NCBI RefSeq assembly: GCF_030272615.1
Contig: NC_081407.1
Coordinates: forward strand, 439,485,213 to 439,549,212
Direction: 5' to 3'
Length of the DNA stretch: 64,000 bases
DNA from: Cryptomeria japonica
Taxonomy: Eukaryota > Streptophyta > Pinopsida > Cupressales > Cupressaceae
The notes below the pieces were generated by a model. That model made no database searches. It was not told the DNA's origin and saw nothing but the letters and a program-made list of their open reading frames with translations. Below are positions 21,685-35,308 of this stretch, piece by piece. Position 1 is the first letter of the stretch. The number at the start of each line of letters is the position of its first letter. The translations under genes were made by a program, and so were the position numbers.

Positions 21685-24600
21685 TGTAATGCCCCGCCAG
21701 GAACCCTAAAGGAAAACAACACAACTAGGCAACTAAAGGGTGAAATAATTTTTTTGTTTGTTAAAGACTAAGTGCACTAACTAAAACCATTGCATGTTTA
21801 ATAACACAACAAAAGTCTAACATATGATTTCCTAAGGGTTACCAATGAAGATTAATTCATAGATTATATTAACACCACAGTTAATCCATTTAATTAGATA
21901 AATTGAATGCTTAAGTTTAAAACTACACATACATCCAAATTTCATAATAAAGAAATAAAAGTAATCCAATGTATCCAATTTCCACAAACCATTTAAGCAT
22001 AAGATGAAATAACATTCATTTCACTAACATAATATTACAATCTTCACAAATACATGGCTTCCAAAAATGCCACCGATTATAAGGTTACAATATCAAGGTT
22101 ACATAAAAGTTTGATACAATGACCACAAGGTCTCAACTAAACAATGATCTCGAACAAGAGTTGGTACATGAACCACGAACCAAGAAACACCAGTGAAGCC
22201 TTTCCTCACCTGAAGATACAATCCAGAACATCTGATGGGAAGTGGCACTACCACCCGACCATGTGATCCCAAAATGGAACCACCCCACCGTGCTAGGAGA
22301 TAGTAGAAAACCCTCAAGAAAGCAAAGTAAGACAAGTACGAAAGGACTACAAGACTTTGCAAACATCCATGTAACTCAAATCACAAAACACAAGTGACTC
22401 TAAGAAGAGAGTGTCATCACATAGCTTGATGGTTACCATGGTACAGCCTCCATAGGTCCTAGCCCCCATCTTGGGTTTCTCCCAAGCCTTCGGTTCCAAC
22501 TAAGTCTCATGCGAACCCTACCAATCCTTTTGTGAAGAAAAGGTGGTAAGTTTGCCATTCCAGGCCTTCTCATAACATTATGAGCCCTGTACAAGCACTC
22601 ACCTATGCACGAGGTACACTTATCTTAATTAATATTTATCTCACTCCCCCCCAATATATTATTATGTTATCACTTTTTAACTAACTTTCGACGGGTTATC
22701 CAGTCATCCACTTCGGGCAGAGCCCCTGCTCGAAAGCCACTCTCTCTCATAGGACACTAACATGAAATGTCTCTTTCTATGAGAACTCTATGGCGAAACA
22801 GACAACCATAAACAATCCTGACAAAGCACAAGTGAAGGATACATAATCACTAACCCAAGATTGACCATTTGGACAAACACATACAATGGCTCACATCAAT
22901 AAGGTTTTACAACAACACCTGACCAAGGAGAAATAATAACATACAACAGAATGAAAAATCAACCAAAATTGCAATGAAATTAAGCTTGACTGAGAACACA
23001 ATATACACAAGATCCTATTACAAGCAATCTTTCCCTAAAAACAGCCAAAAACATAAATAACATGCAATTTAAGAATTTCTAGATAACAAGAATTTGCAAC
23101 TATATAATACATACAAATCAAACTTGTCATTTGTCTAATAAAGTTAAATAAATTCACATATGAATTAATGTCCTATTGTATTTCCAATATGAATATCGAA
23201 TTTAAAATTATAAGTTATTTTTTCTAAAATTACTAAATTCTAAATTCTTTATTCATATAACAAAAATCTTTAAATTGATAATAAAAAAATAAAACAAATA
23301 TATATATATATATAACACATTATAATTATTTAATTATTATTTTTTAAAAACTAAATAACAAAATAAAATAATAAATAAAATGTAAAAATTAAAATTAAAT
23401 TAATTTTTTTTTAAATAAAATAAAATAATAACAAGCCAACTACCCAAAGGTAGCGGTGCCACCATATGGCAGCCAACGCTACCCTTGGGTAGCGCTGCTA
23501 CCCTATGGCAGTAGCCACTACCTTTGGGTAGCATTGCTGCCCTAAGGCAACGATCGCCACCCTTGGGTAGCGTTGCTGCCTTATGCCAGCAGCCACTACC
23601 TAAGGTAGTTGCTGCGTGGGTAGAGGCATAGCCTCCCCATTTTTTTTTAATATTATTTTTTTTAAAACATTTAAAATAAATTCCCCATTTACTAAAAATT
23701 TCTGACAGCAAAAACATAAATTTCCCCATATCAATAAAATTCATTTCATAGAATTTTATTCTAAATATATATATATTTTTTAATTTCAGATAATCCAATA
23801 AATTTAATTCTTAATTAAATTTATTTCTAAAGTAATCATATAATTTCACAGAGACGCCATTATTTAAAATACTATCAGAACAAATTAAACAAGAGAGAAT
23901 AATTTCTCTACTAAATACTATTTCTCTCAACTTTTGCAATTTTTCACGCAATCATGAGGATCTTGACTATTTTTTTTCTCCATAATAATTTTTCCTAATT
24001 TTGTCCAAATTAAATCCTTTCCACAAACTAGAAATACACACCAGGCATGAATTCTAAAACAAAAACTTGAATTCACTAGAAGAGGGTTTTGGATTTGACA
24101 ATTATTTTACACACACATCAAGCAGAGAAAAATAGAAATATTTAGTAAAAACACACAACTAAGAAATCATCCAACCTGGTATAGCTTTCCTGGAAGATAT
24201 CTATAGAAGAGCCCTAATCCTTTCAATAAACTTCCAATAAATTTCTTCACCTAAAATTCTTGACCTGTTCCTGTGTAACTAAAATAAAGACCTATACCCC
24301 TATTTAAACTAAAATTCTAGGTTCAATAGCTTTTTCATAAGAAACCTAAATTTAGAATAATAGTAATTTTTATTTTATTTTCTAAATTTATCACAAAAGA
24401 TAAGCTAACATGCAATAATTAAAAAACATTATTTTTTCTTTTCCTTTCTCATGCACATTAATTAATTTTCTAAATAAAGAATTAAAACAATATTTTAATT
24501 CTAATTAATCCTTTTATTCATTTATTTAATTATAACTTTAGAAAATAATAAATACAATTAATCTAATTTATTTTTCCAGTTAAATAAAAATATATTTCTA

Positions 24601-25310
24601 ATATCATGCAACTTGCAACTTAATTTGATAATTTCTTTTAATTAATTAAATTTATAATCTCAGTGCATAAATAATACAACTATGAGATAAATCTATAAAC
24701 TTAATTAATTATTTAAATCCACTAAAACACTCAAATTAAACAAAACTCAAGCAAATACGAAGGCTGAAAAAACTAACAAGACGACCAACTGACAACACTC
24801 ATATGAGTGTAACTAAGTAAAATAGGGTCAACTACTATCTCCTCCACTTCCATAGGAAAATATAAGGCACGCTCAGACCTGTGAAGCTAGGTAGAGACGA
24901 TACCCCGTACCTACCCGGTACTTGTACCTGCAATAATCTGCATCACTGAACCACACATGCATATATATACAATATAGAAAACATGACATACACACCAATG
25001 AAGGAGAATCGCGATGTTCCCTATCTCACCGAAATGAGTGAAGGAAAATCGTCCCCTTGCATCTAATACACTCGCAAACACACAACATATAATTACACAT
25101 TGCATAGATAAAGTAAAATATCAGTATATAGCAATAATCCATAAAATGCCATAAATCACAAATACTGAAATATTGCAAATAAATTATACATCTCATCTCC
25201 AGATAAAGCATAATGTCATACAAATCTGAATAATATATCATGGTAATGTATCCAGTGAAAACAACCAATAATAAAATATAAGTCTAATGAGTTCAAACAA
25301 GTAAACTAGG
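21685..25310 (-). repeat. 3' LTR of I (about 3.6 kb)
   Basis: On the plus strand it begins TGTAATGCCCCG and matches 30173 onward throughout. Its 5' (right) edge is altered: the expected TGTAGTACCCC reads CCTAGT with the CCCC run missing. A cluster of GGTAGC/GCTACC-type repeats (23441-23625) holds about one more unit of roughly 40 bp than the other LTR. A short TA run lies at 23297-23312. No gene is supported inside it; small open frames here recur as non-domain sequence in both LTRs. Confidence 0.9.
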
Positions 25311-26498
25311 CTTACTCCTGGAAGCCCAAAATAAATAAGAATACAGTTCTCTCATCTTCGCTGCATCCTCCCAAGTCACTGAGGTCTCATCATTTGGGTC
25401 CCATAGGACCCTTACCTAGTTGATGGTACGACCCCTGAGGATCAAATCCTGACGCTGAAGAATGCATACGGGCTCCATGGAAAGCTTCCTGTCTTCAACC
25501 TGCAAAGAGTTCCAATCAAGAACATGTGTCACATCGGGATGATAAGGTCAAAGAGCTAAAACATGAAAGACATCGTGGATGTGGGATAGACTCAGTGGAA
25601 AGGCAAGATAGTAGGCAACAAGTTCTATCCTCTCAAGGATCTCAAAAGGTCCAACAAACTGAGGTGCCAACTTAGAACCCTTTCCATAACGAATCAGACT
25701 CTTCTGCAGATGCACTCTCAAGAACACACGATCGCCAAAAGAAAACTGATGATCTACCCTATGAGCATCTGCATACTTCTTCTGTCTATCCTGTGCTACT
25801 ACTAAATGCTCATGGATCTGATCTACTTGCTACTCCATCTCCTGAAGAATATCCGGTCCTATAAGTACCCTATCCTCTAGCTAATCCCAACTCAGAGGAG
25901 TGCAGCAAGGATGACCATACAATGCCTGAAAGGGGGACATACCTATGGAGCTATGATATCCATTGTTATAAGCAAACTCCACTAGATATATATAGTCCTC
26001 CCAGTGTGACTATTGGTCCATCACATACATGCGAAGCATGTCCTCTAATACCTGATTCACTCTCTCTGTCTGACCATCTGTCTCTGGATGATAAGATAAA
26101 CTAAAATTCAATTGAGTCCCCAAAGCATGCTGAAGTGAGGTCCACAATGCTAAAGTAAAGATAGGATATCTATCAGATATGATCTGCCTCGAAATTCCAT
26201 GCAATCTCACTACTTCTTCTAAGAAGATTTGTGCCACCGCTGCTGCCATATAGGAAGCTCGAATAGGAACAAAATGAGCAACCTTAGTCAATCTGTCAAC
26301 TATGACCATGATGGCATCATGATGACATGAAGAGATAGGCAAACCAACAATGAAATCCATGGAAATTAAATCCCATTTCCAATCCGGTACTAGATTAGGC
26401 TGTAAAAGCCCTGTTGGGTGCTGATGCTCTACCTTCACTCGCTGACATTCTAGACACTTTGACACAAAATCAGCAATGTCTTGTTCATACCCGCCCAA
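25293..26498 (-). pseudogene. Element I integrase and chromodomain-like tail
   Basis: The integrase zinc region begins just upstream (HPGVKKMHVDLRQIYHW near 26510, 26450-26809 frame) and shifts frame by a missing base near 26476 into FVSKCLECQRVKVEHQ. The catalytic core has WDLISMDFIVGLP, IMVIVDRLTKVAHFVP, ISDRYPIFT (catalytic region; the family usually has SDRD) and LSYHPETDGQTERVNQ. The stop at 26010 is followed in the same direction by EFAYNNGYHSSIGMSPFQALYG, GDRVFLRVHLQKSLIRYGKGSKLAP and PFEILERI. The tail VLWDPNDETSVTWEDAAKMRE resembles a chromodomain. The frame closes at 25293, about 15 bp inside the 3' LTR. Confidence 0.85.
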
Positions 26499-28051
26499 TG
26501 ATAAATTTGTCTAAGATCTACGTGCATCTTCTTGACACCTGGATGTGCCGAATAATGTGCATGATGGGCCTCAGTCATGATCAAAACACGAAGACCCTCC
26601 AAAGGAGGTACATAGATCTGTCCATGGTGATGAAGAAGTCCATCTGCCTCAAGGTTATACCCAGAAAATCTACCCTCTAAAGGCCTTCCATACTCTAACT
26701 CAGCTCTAACATCCTGATACCACGTATCCTGAGGAAGAACTCCAAGAATTCTCTCTCTCAAGTCTACTCCAAGGGATAATGCTGAAACTTCATGCCGCCT
26801 ATGACTCAAAGCATCTACTACTACGTTCTCTTTCCCCTAAGTATAACATACCTCAAAATCATATTCGTAGAAGAATTCCATCCATCTTTGTTGTCGAGCA
26901 TTCAAGTTTGGTTGTGTGAATATATACTGTAAACTGCGGTGATCACTATGCAACTCAAACCGATGCCCTAACAGGAAATGCCACCATCTAACCAAAGCAT
27001 GAACTACAGCTGCCAACTCTAAATCATGATCTCGATAGTTCAACTCGTGGTTCTTGATTTTGTGAGACTCATAAGCAACCACATGTCCATCCTGCATAAG
27101 TACTGCACCTATACCTTCCAAAGAGGCATCTGTGCATACCATAAAATCTCTAGATGGATCAGGAACTGCCAAAATCGGAGCACTGACAAGGAGTTCCTTC
27201 AAGGTCTTAAAAGTTGCTTCACACTATTCTGACCAAACAAACTTCTTCCCTTTTCTCTAAAGAGAAGTAATCGGGTGTCCTATCCAGGAAAATCATTCAA
27301 CAAAGCGACGGTAATATCCGGCCAAACCCATAAAACTCCTAACCTCTGAAATGTTGGTCGGTGCTAGCCAATCAACAATGGCTTGGATCTTTGAAGGATC
27401 CATAGATATACCTTCTCCCAAAACCACATGACCAAGATAGTTCACCTCAGTCTGGGAGAAGTCACACTTTGCTAAATTGGCATAGAGTTGATTTTCCCTT
27501 AAGCATTGGAGTACCTAACGTAAGTGACCCTCATGCTCCTCCATAGATCTAGAATAAATTAGAATGTCATCCAAGAATACAATGATGAAACAATCAAGGT
27601 AGGTGTGAAAAACCCCATTCAATAAGCTCATGAAAACTGAAGGTGTGTTTGCCAACCCGAACGGCACCACTGTGAACTCATAGTGACCATAACGAGTATG
27701 AAATGCTGTCTTATGAATGTTTGCATCTTGAATGCATAACTAATGGTATCCAGACTTCAAATCAATCTTAGAGAACACCTTGGCTCCCTTAACCTGATCA
27801 AAAAGGTCATCTATATGAGGCAATGGATACTTATTCCAGATGGTTACCTTATTCAGCTATCGGTAATCAATGCATAACCAAAGAGAACCATCTTTCTTCT
27901 TAACAAAGATAATAGGTGCACCCCAAGGGGAAACACTAGGATGAATGAATCCCTTGGCCAATAATTCTTCTATCTGCAATTTCAATTCACTCAACTCCTG
28001 AGTAGTCATCCGATATGGAGCTCTCGAAATAGGTTCTGCACCAGGAACCAA
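26450..28051 (-). pseudogene. Element I reverse transcriptase-RNase H (Ty3/gypsy)
   Basis: The frame reads [51 protein letters not shown] and [11 protein letters not shown]. The catalytic motif is FLDDILIYS near 27560, with both Asp present. RT ends with [16 protein letters not shown] and [12 protein letters not shown]. RNase H follows: APILAVPDPSRDFMVCTDAS, VVAYESHKIKNHELNY, LAAVVHALVRWWHFLLGH and ELHSDHRSLQYI. Stops lie at about 27857, 27745, 27517, 27285, 27224 and 26837. The open stretch 26450-26809 leads into the integrase zinc-binding H-H-C-C region. Confidence 0.9.
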
Positions 28052-28267
28052 GTCGACATGAAAGTCTATGTCTCACTTTGGAGACATACCAGGAATATCC
28101 AATGGAAACACATCCGCATACTCTCTAAGAATAGGATGACTATCGAGAGTGATTTCTCGACTCTCTAACTCATCCAATTCCTCAAGAGAAATTGCAAAAA
28201 GATGACATCCTCTACGCATACACCACTTAAGTTGCATAGCAGAGATCATACGCAGGGATATCGGCCT

Positions 28268-28711
28268 CTATACTCCAACAATCTCCACTTCTTTTACCAA
28301 GTCATCTAAACACTCCACTGTCTTCTTGTGACAATCTACACAAGAATTGTGAGACGATAGCCAATCCATCCCCAATACAACTCCATAAGAGCCCAAAGGA
28401 ATAACATGAAGGTCAACTGAAGTAACTATGGTTCCTAATTTCAACTCACAACTGGGAATAAAGACATCTACAGAAACACGAACACCTGTAGCCAACTCTA
28501 CTTGCCACCTATCCGCCTGCTTAGAAGATGTAAGTCTGCATCGCTCCACAATGGATGAAGAAATAAAAGACTCTGAAGCACCAGAATCAAAAAGTACAGA
28601 GATAGGGGTTCCATGCAACATACCTACTGCCTCAATGACTATACCCTGATGATCAGCTTGGCGGTCATCTACCACTACAAATACTTTATGGGATCTCCTT
28701 GCATCTCCCAC
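28268..28711 (-). pseudogene. Element I protease (retropepsin, Ty3/gypsy)
   Basis: The open stretch runs MGDARRSHKVFVVVDDRQAD, then the aspartic protease motif VLFDSGASESFIS near 28590 with the D-S-G triad intact. It continues GVRVSVDVFIPSCELKLG and GVVLGMDWLSSHNSCVDC, typical of the gypsy protease-RT junction. It is in the same frame as gag (upstream) and RT (downstream) and is separated from RT by stops near 28268 and 28074. Confidence 0.9.
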
Positions 28712-28759
28712 TATAGGTTCAGATGCTGTTGGTCTCTGACTACCAATTTTGTGGAAATT

Positions 28760-29990
28760 TTGAGTTCACTACATAGCTTTGTGACCAAACTGCCCACATG
28801 AGAAGCAAGCTCCTCTATTACCTGTCAGTCCACTAGATTGCTGGAAGCTTCCCTAGCTAGGGGCGTGAGATGCACTCTATGAGGCCTACCCTGTAGGGCC
28901 TTGTTTACCCCTCTGCCGGTTCCTGCCCTTCCTATACTAAGAATTGCCACCTTGTTGGCCCTGGAACTATTTTGGTTTTGACTATTTTTGTTGTTGTTGC
29001 CCACTCTTAGCGGGTTCTTGAGGAGTTCTAAATGGTGCAGCTGACTGGGACTGATTTCCCTAAGCTTTATTTCCACTGTTAGGTGCACTTCCTATCTGCA
29101 CACCTATTTGACCACCAAGTGCATGACTAAGGTTCAACTCAACTAATCTGGCCTTCGCCACAGCTATCTCCATTGAAGCTGGCTCGAATACCCTCACACT
29201 TCCACTGATACAGTCGTTCAAACCTCTCAGGAAATGTTGGACAAGCATAGCTTCATCATTACCGATTCCGTATTGTTTGAGCTCATAGAACCTATGCTCA
29301 TACTGGTCTACTATCATCCCATACTGACACAAGGCATAAAACTCATCTGCTCAAGTCTGCCTCCACTGGGGTGAGAGAAATCGTGCCCTGAATCTCTCCA
29401 GAAATAGTTCCCATGTAATGGTGTTAATGCATACACCGATCTTCTCCTCCTCTAATCTCCACCAGATTGAAGCAAATTTATTGAGACGCATAATAGCACA
29501 TCTCTCCTTGGTGTTTCTACTATATGGAAACATAGAGAAACACCGGTCCAAACCGATGAGCCAGGTTTCTACCTCAAGACCAGTACCCATACCATCAAAG
29601 TAAGGAGGATTGGACCTCATCAAGTCCTTTATGTGACCCAAGGAAGGTGGATCTCAGACAGCTGGAATCTCCCCTCTCCTTGGTGATCTCTCTCTCTCTC
29701 TCTCTCCTCTGGAACCTGTTGAAGCAGCTCCTCAACTTTTGAATGAATAGGTTGTTCAAACTCAGGCCTTTGGCCTAACCTAGCCAAAACCTCCTGAAAC
29801 ATCTGTCTCAGCTCTTTCTTTTAGGAACATGTTCTCCTACATGCTGAGAGTTCTAATGAACAAATTGTTCCTACTCCTGATGAACTGACTATTCCAGCTC
29901 AACACTCACATGAGTGGGTGGTGGTGAAGGACTGTGATGGTCAGAACTACGGCCCCGTCCTCCACCTCTGCCTCCTTTGCGACCACCCAT
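28760..29990 (-). pseudogene. Element I gag (Ty3/gypsy) with broken zinc knuckle
   Basis: The likely start is the ATG at 29990 (MGGRKGGRGGGRGRSSDHH), Gly/Arg-rich. The frame shifts before 29641, near a CT run at 29688-29705. The core is gypsy gag: FDGMGTGLEVETWLIGLDRC, MRLNKFASIWWRLEE, ITWELFLERFRARFLSP, MIVDQYEHRFYELKQYG and FLRGLNDCISGSVRVF. A Gln/Asn/Lys-rich stretch with stops precedes the zinc knuckle CFSCGQFGHKAM near 28800, whose final Cys is replaced by stop codons. Confidence 0.85.
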
Positions 29991-30156
29991 ATGACCACCT
30001 CCTCTAGCTTTCCTAGCCTTGACTTGGTACCATAAAAGAGAAAACGGTTCAGATCTATATAAAGGATAAGACAAGAGAGATACAAACATTATGACCCAAG
30101 CAAGTTGGTCAACTGAAAGGCACACTACAAACCTAGAGTACCCAGTGTTGAAACTT

Positions 30157-30170
30157 GGACTCTGATACCA
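30157..30170 (-). other. Primer-binding site of I
   Basis: On the minus strand it reads TGGTATCAGAGTCC, two bases after the LTR end. The first ten bases match the initiator-Met type site. Confidence 0.8.
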
Positions 30171-30172
30171 AA

Positions 30173-33100
30173 TGTAATGCCCCGCGAGGAACCCTAGAGG
30201 AAAACAACACAAGTAGGCAACTAAAGGGTGAAATAATTTTTTTTTGTTAAAGACTAAGTGCACTAACTAAAACCATTGCACGTTTAATAACACAACGAAA
30301 GTCTAACATATGATTTCCTAAGGGTTACCAATGAATATTAATTCATAGATTATATTAACACCACAGTTAATCCATTTAATTAGATAAATTGAATGCTTAA
30401 GTTTAAAACTACACATACATCCAAATTTCATAATAAAGAAATAAAAGTAATCCAATGTGTCCAATTTCCACAAACCATTTAAGAATAAGATCAAATAACA
30501 TTCATTTCAATACATAATATTACAATCTTCACAAATACATGGCTTCCAAAAATGCCACCGATTATAAGGTTACAATATCAAGGTTACATAAAAGTCCGAT
30601 ACAATGACCATAAGGTCTCAACTGAACAATGATCTTGAACAAGAGATGGTACATGAACCACGAACCAAGAAACACCAGCGAAGCCTTTCCTCACCTAAAG
30701 ATACAATCTAGAACATTCGATGGGAAGTGGCACTACCACCCAACCATGTGATCCCAAAATGGAACCACCCCACCGTGCTAGGAGATAGTAGAAAACCCTC
30801 AAGCAAGCAAAGTAAGACAAGTACGAAAGGACTACAAGACTCCGCAAACATCCATGTAACTCAACTCACAAAACATAAGTGACTCTAAGAAGAGAGTGTC
30901 ATTGCATAGCTTGATGGTTACCATGGTACAACTTCCATAGGTCCCGGCCCCCATCCTGGGTTTCTCCTCGTAACCTCTCTCGAGCCTCCAGTTCCAACTA
31001 AGTCTCATACGGACCCTACCAATCCTTTCATGAAGACAAGGTAGTAAGTTTGCTATTCCATGCCTTCTCATAACATTATGAGCCCTGTACAAGAGCTCAC
31101 TTATGCACGAGGTACACTTATCTTAATTAATATTTATATCACTCCCCCCCAATATATTATTATGTTATCACTTTTTAACTAACTTTCGATGAGTTATCCT
31201 ATCATCCACTTCGAGCACGGCCCCCGCTTGAAAGCCACTCTCTCTCATAGGACACTAACATGAAATGTCTCTCTCTATGAGAACTCTATGGTGAAACAGA
31301 GAACCATAAACAATCCTGACAAAGCACAGGTGAAGGATACATAATCACTAACCCAAGATTGACCATTTGGACAAACACACACAATGGCTCACATCAATAA
31401 GGTTTTACAACAACACCTGACCAAGAAGAAATAATGACATAAGACACAATGACAAATCAACCAAAATTGCAATGAAATTAAGCTTGACTAAGAACACAAT
31501 ATACACAAGATCCTATTACAAGCAATCTTTCCTTAAAAATAGCCAAAAGCATAAATAACATGCAATTTAAGAATTTCCAGATAACAAGAATTTACAACTA
31601 TATAATACATAGAAATCAAACTTGTCATTTGTCCAATAAAGTTAAATAAATTCACATATGAATTAATCACCTATTGTATTTCCAATATGAATATCGAATT
31701 AAAAATTATAAGTTTTTTTTCTAAAATTACTAAATTCTAAATTCTTTATTCATATAACAAAAAACTTTAAATTAAATAACAAAATAAAATAATAAATAAA
31801 ATGTAAAAAATTAAAATTAAATTAAACTTTAAAAAAAAAATTAAAAAAAAAATAATAACAAACCAACTACCCAAAGGTAGCATTACCACCATATGGCTGC
31901 CAACACTACCCTTGGGTAGCGTTGCTGCCCTAAGGCAACAGTCGCTACCCTTGGGTAGTGCTGCTGCCTTATGGCAGCAACCACTACCTAAGGTAGTTGT
32001 TGCATGGGTAGAGGCATAGCCTCCCCATTTTTTTTTAATATTTTTTTTTTTTAAACATTAAAAATAAATTCCCCATTTACTAAAAATTTTTGACAGCAAA
32101 AACATAAATTTCCCCATATCAATAAAATTCATTTCAAAGAATTTTATTCTAAATATATATTTTTTTTTAAATTTCAGATAATCCAATAAATTTAATTCTT
32201 AATTAAATTTATTTCTAAAGTAATCATATAATTTCACAGAGACGCCATTATTTAAAAGACTATCAGAACAAATTAAACAAGAGAATAATTTCTCTAGTAA
32301 ATACTATCTCAACTTTTGCAATTTTTCACGCAATCATGAGGATCTTGACTATTTTTTTTTCTCCATAATAATTTTTCCTAATTTTGTCCAAATTAAATCC
32401 TTTCCACAAACTAGAAATACACACCAGGCATGAATTCTAAAACAAAAACTTGAATTCACTAGAAGAAGGTTTTGGATTTGACAATTATTTTACACACACA
32501 TCAAGCAGAGAAAAATAGAAATATTTACTAAAAACACACAACTAAGAAATCATCCAACCTAGTATAGCTTTCCTGGAAGATATCTGTAGAAGAGCCCTAA
32601 TCCTTTCAATAAACTTCCAATAAATTTCTTCACCTAAAATTCTTGACCTGTTCCTGTGTAACTAAATTACAAACCTATACCCCTATTTAAAATAAAATTC
32701 TAGGTTCAATAGTTTTTCCATAAGAAACCTAAATTTAGATTAATAGTAATTTTTATTTTATTTTCTAAATTTATCACAAAAGATAAGCTAACATGCAATA
32801 ATTAAAAAACATTATTCTTTCTTTTCTTTTCTCATGCACATTGATTAATTTTCTAAATAAAGAATTAAAACAATATTTTAATTCTAATTAATCCTTTTAT
32901 TCATTTATTTAATTATAACTTTAGAAAATAATAAATACAATTAATCTAATTTATTTTTTCATTTAAATAAAAATATATTTCTAATATCATGCAGCTTGCA
33001 ACTTAATTTAATAATTTCTTTTAATTAACTAAATTTATAATCTCAATGCATAAATAATACAACTATGAGATAAATCTATAAACTTAATTAATTCATTATT

Positions 33101-33728
33101 TAAATCCACTAAAACACTCAAATTAAACAAAACTCAAGCAAATACTCATAAAAAGATCAAACGACAAAATACGAAGACCGAACAAACTAACAAGATGACC
33201 AACTGACGACACTCATACGAGTGTAACTGAGTAAAATAGGGTCAACTACTATCTCTTCCACTTCCATTGGAAAATATAAGGCATGCTCAGACTTGTGAAG
33301 CCAAGTGGAGATGATACCCCGTACCTACCCGGTACTTGTACCTGCAATAATCTGCATCACCGAACCACACATGCATATATATACAATATAGAAAACACGA
33401 CATACACACCAATGAAGGAGAATTGCGACGTTCCCTGTCTCACCAAAATGAGTGAAGGAAAATCGTCCCCTTGCATCCAATACACTCGCAAACACACAAC
33501 ATATAATTACACATTGCATAGATAAAGTAAAATGTCAGTACAAAGCAATAATCCATAAAATGCCATAAATCACAAATACTGAAATACGACAAATAAATTA
33601 TACATCTCATCTCCAGATAAAGCATAATGTCATACAAATCTGAATAATATATCATGGTAATGTATCCACTGAAAACAACCAATAATAAAATATGAGTCTA
33701 ATGAGTTCAAAGAAGTAGGGGTACTACA
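30173..33728 (-). repeat. 5' LTR of I (3,556 bp)
   Basis: On the minus strand it starts TGTAGTACCCC at 33728 and ends GGGGCATTACA at 30173. The GGTAGC/GCTACC repeat cluster is at 31863-32011. It is largely collinear with the 3' LTR, with small indels. Confidence 0.93.
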
Positions 33729-33733
33729 CTATT

Positions 33734-35308
33734 TGCAAGGAAAATGCCTAAAGGTCCAGTTGGAAGTAAGTATGAAGGTAAAGCACCCTTTAAATGCTTT
33801 AACTGCAATAAGATTGGTCATATGGCTTCAAGATGCCCCAATAGACATGCTCGACTAGGAGAAGAAGCTAGAAGAACATACAAGCCTAACCCTAAATATC
33901 AAAGATACAGATTTAAGAAGAATAAAGACAAATCTTGTTACATTGCTGATGAAGGAGTGACTGATGATTTTGATGAGGATTCGACAGACAATGGATGGGT
34001 TTTTGTTGCTATAACAAAAGATCAATCGACACCTACTGCTCAATTGGTAGAACAAGCCTTGGTAGCTAAAGTTGAAGTAAAGGATGAGTGGATCATTGAT
34101 TCAGGATGCTCACATCATATGATAGGAGATAAAGGTAAATTCTTGAACTTTCAAGAATACAATGGAGGCTTAGTAAGATTTGGAGATGATAAAGCTTATT
34201 TGATCAAAGGTAAGGGTACAATATCTCTTGATGGTAAGAATAATACTAAGAATGTCTACTACGTTGAAGGTTTAAAACATAATCTTTTGAGTGTTGGTCA
34301 ATTAGTTGAGAAAGGATTTCAGTTACAATTTAAAAATAGAAAATGCAAAATCATGAATAGAACTGGTTTGGAAATTGCAATCGGTAATCAGACTAGAGGT
34401 AATATCTTTCATTTGAATAACAGTGAAAAGACATGCTTAATTGCACATATTGATGAAAGTTGGCTATGGCATAATAGACTCTGTCATGTAAACTTTGATT
34501 GCATGGTGAAAATAAGTACTACAAAGGCAGTTAGAGATTTACCTAAAATTGTCATTCTCACAATACAGTATATAAGGAATGTCAATTTGGAAAACAAGTT
34601 AGAGGTAGTTTCAAAAGTATTCCAAAAAGATCCAATAATGCTCTTGATTTAATTCATACTGATTTATGTGGTCCGGCTAGAACTAAAAGCTTACAAGGTG
34701 ATAGATATTTCATGCTAATCATTGATGACTATTCTAGAATGTGTTGGGTTACTTTTCTCAGAGAAAAATCAGAAGCACTTGGAAAGTTCAAACTGTTCAA
34801 AGCTATGGTAGAAAATGAAACTGGTAAGAAAATCAAATGTCTAAATTCAGATCAAGGAGGAGAATTTACATCTAAGGAATTCAATACATTCTGTGAATTA
34901 AATAGAATCAGAAGACAACTATTAGCACCTCGGACACCACAGTAGAATGGAGTTGTTGAAAGAAAAAATAGAACTATGTTGGATGCAGCAAGAAGTATGT
35001 TATCAGAAGCAAACCTACCACATGTATATTGGAGAGAGGCAGTAGGTACAACAGTCTATACATTCAACAAAGTTCACATCAAAGGTGAAACTGGTAAGAC
35101 CCCTCATGAACTATGGTTTGGTATTACTCCTACTCTTAAATATTTTAGAATTTTTAGAAGTAAATGCTATATCAGAAGAGATGATTATATTGGAAAATTT
35201 GATCCTAGAAGTGATGAAGGAATATTTCTTGGTTATTCATCTAAGAGCAAGACATATAGATGTTTTAACAAAAGATTGCAGAAAATTGTTGAGAGTACAA
35301 ATGTAAAG
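33734..35308 (+). pseudogene. Element D gag end, protease and integrase (Ty1/copia)
   Basis: The frame resumes after I with ARKMPKGPVGSKYEGKAP and an intact zinc knuckle CFNCNKIGHMASRC (33798-33839). The protease is DEWIIDSGCSHHM near 34084 with DSG intact. GAG-pre-integrase has LLSVGQLVEKGF and LWHNRLCHVNF. A frameshift near 34555 precedes the CX2C zinc pair. The integrase core then reads LIHTDLCGPARTK, FMLIIDDYSRM, LNSDQGGEFTSKEF and TPQ*NGVVERKN (TAG at 34942 replaces a Gln), and ends FLGYSSKSKTYRCFNKRLQ. Compared with C the frame ends just short of the linker. Confidence 0.92.

Larger units (their letters stand above)
21685..33728 (-). mobile_element. Element I: chromovirus-type Ty3/gypsy with 3.6-kb LTRs
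   Basis: The LTRs are 30173-33728 (5') and 21685-25310 (3'). The TSD is CTATT (21680-21684 and 33729-33733). The order on the minus strand is primer site, gag, protease, RT, RNase H, integrase, chromodomain-like tail. The integrase text (GLLQPNLVPDWKWDLISMDF, VGLP) and the very long LTRs suit the Tekay/Del branch of chromoviruses; this placement is by recognition only. Confidence 0.9.

Noticed and set aside
23441-23625. CRISPR-like spaced repeats
   Set aside because: Units are imperfect, adjacent and self-complementary without unique spacers, and the genome is a plant's.
23400-23798. 132-codon minus-strand frame in the I LTR
   Set aside because: It spans the GGTAGC/GCTACC repeat cluster and is not preserved in the partner LTR.
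24911-25268. Small frames in the I LTR also present at 33325-33682
   Set aside because: They recur only because the two LTRs are copies; no domain or codon constraint is visible.
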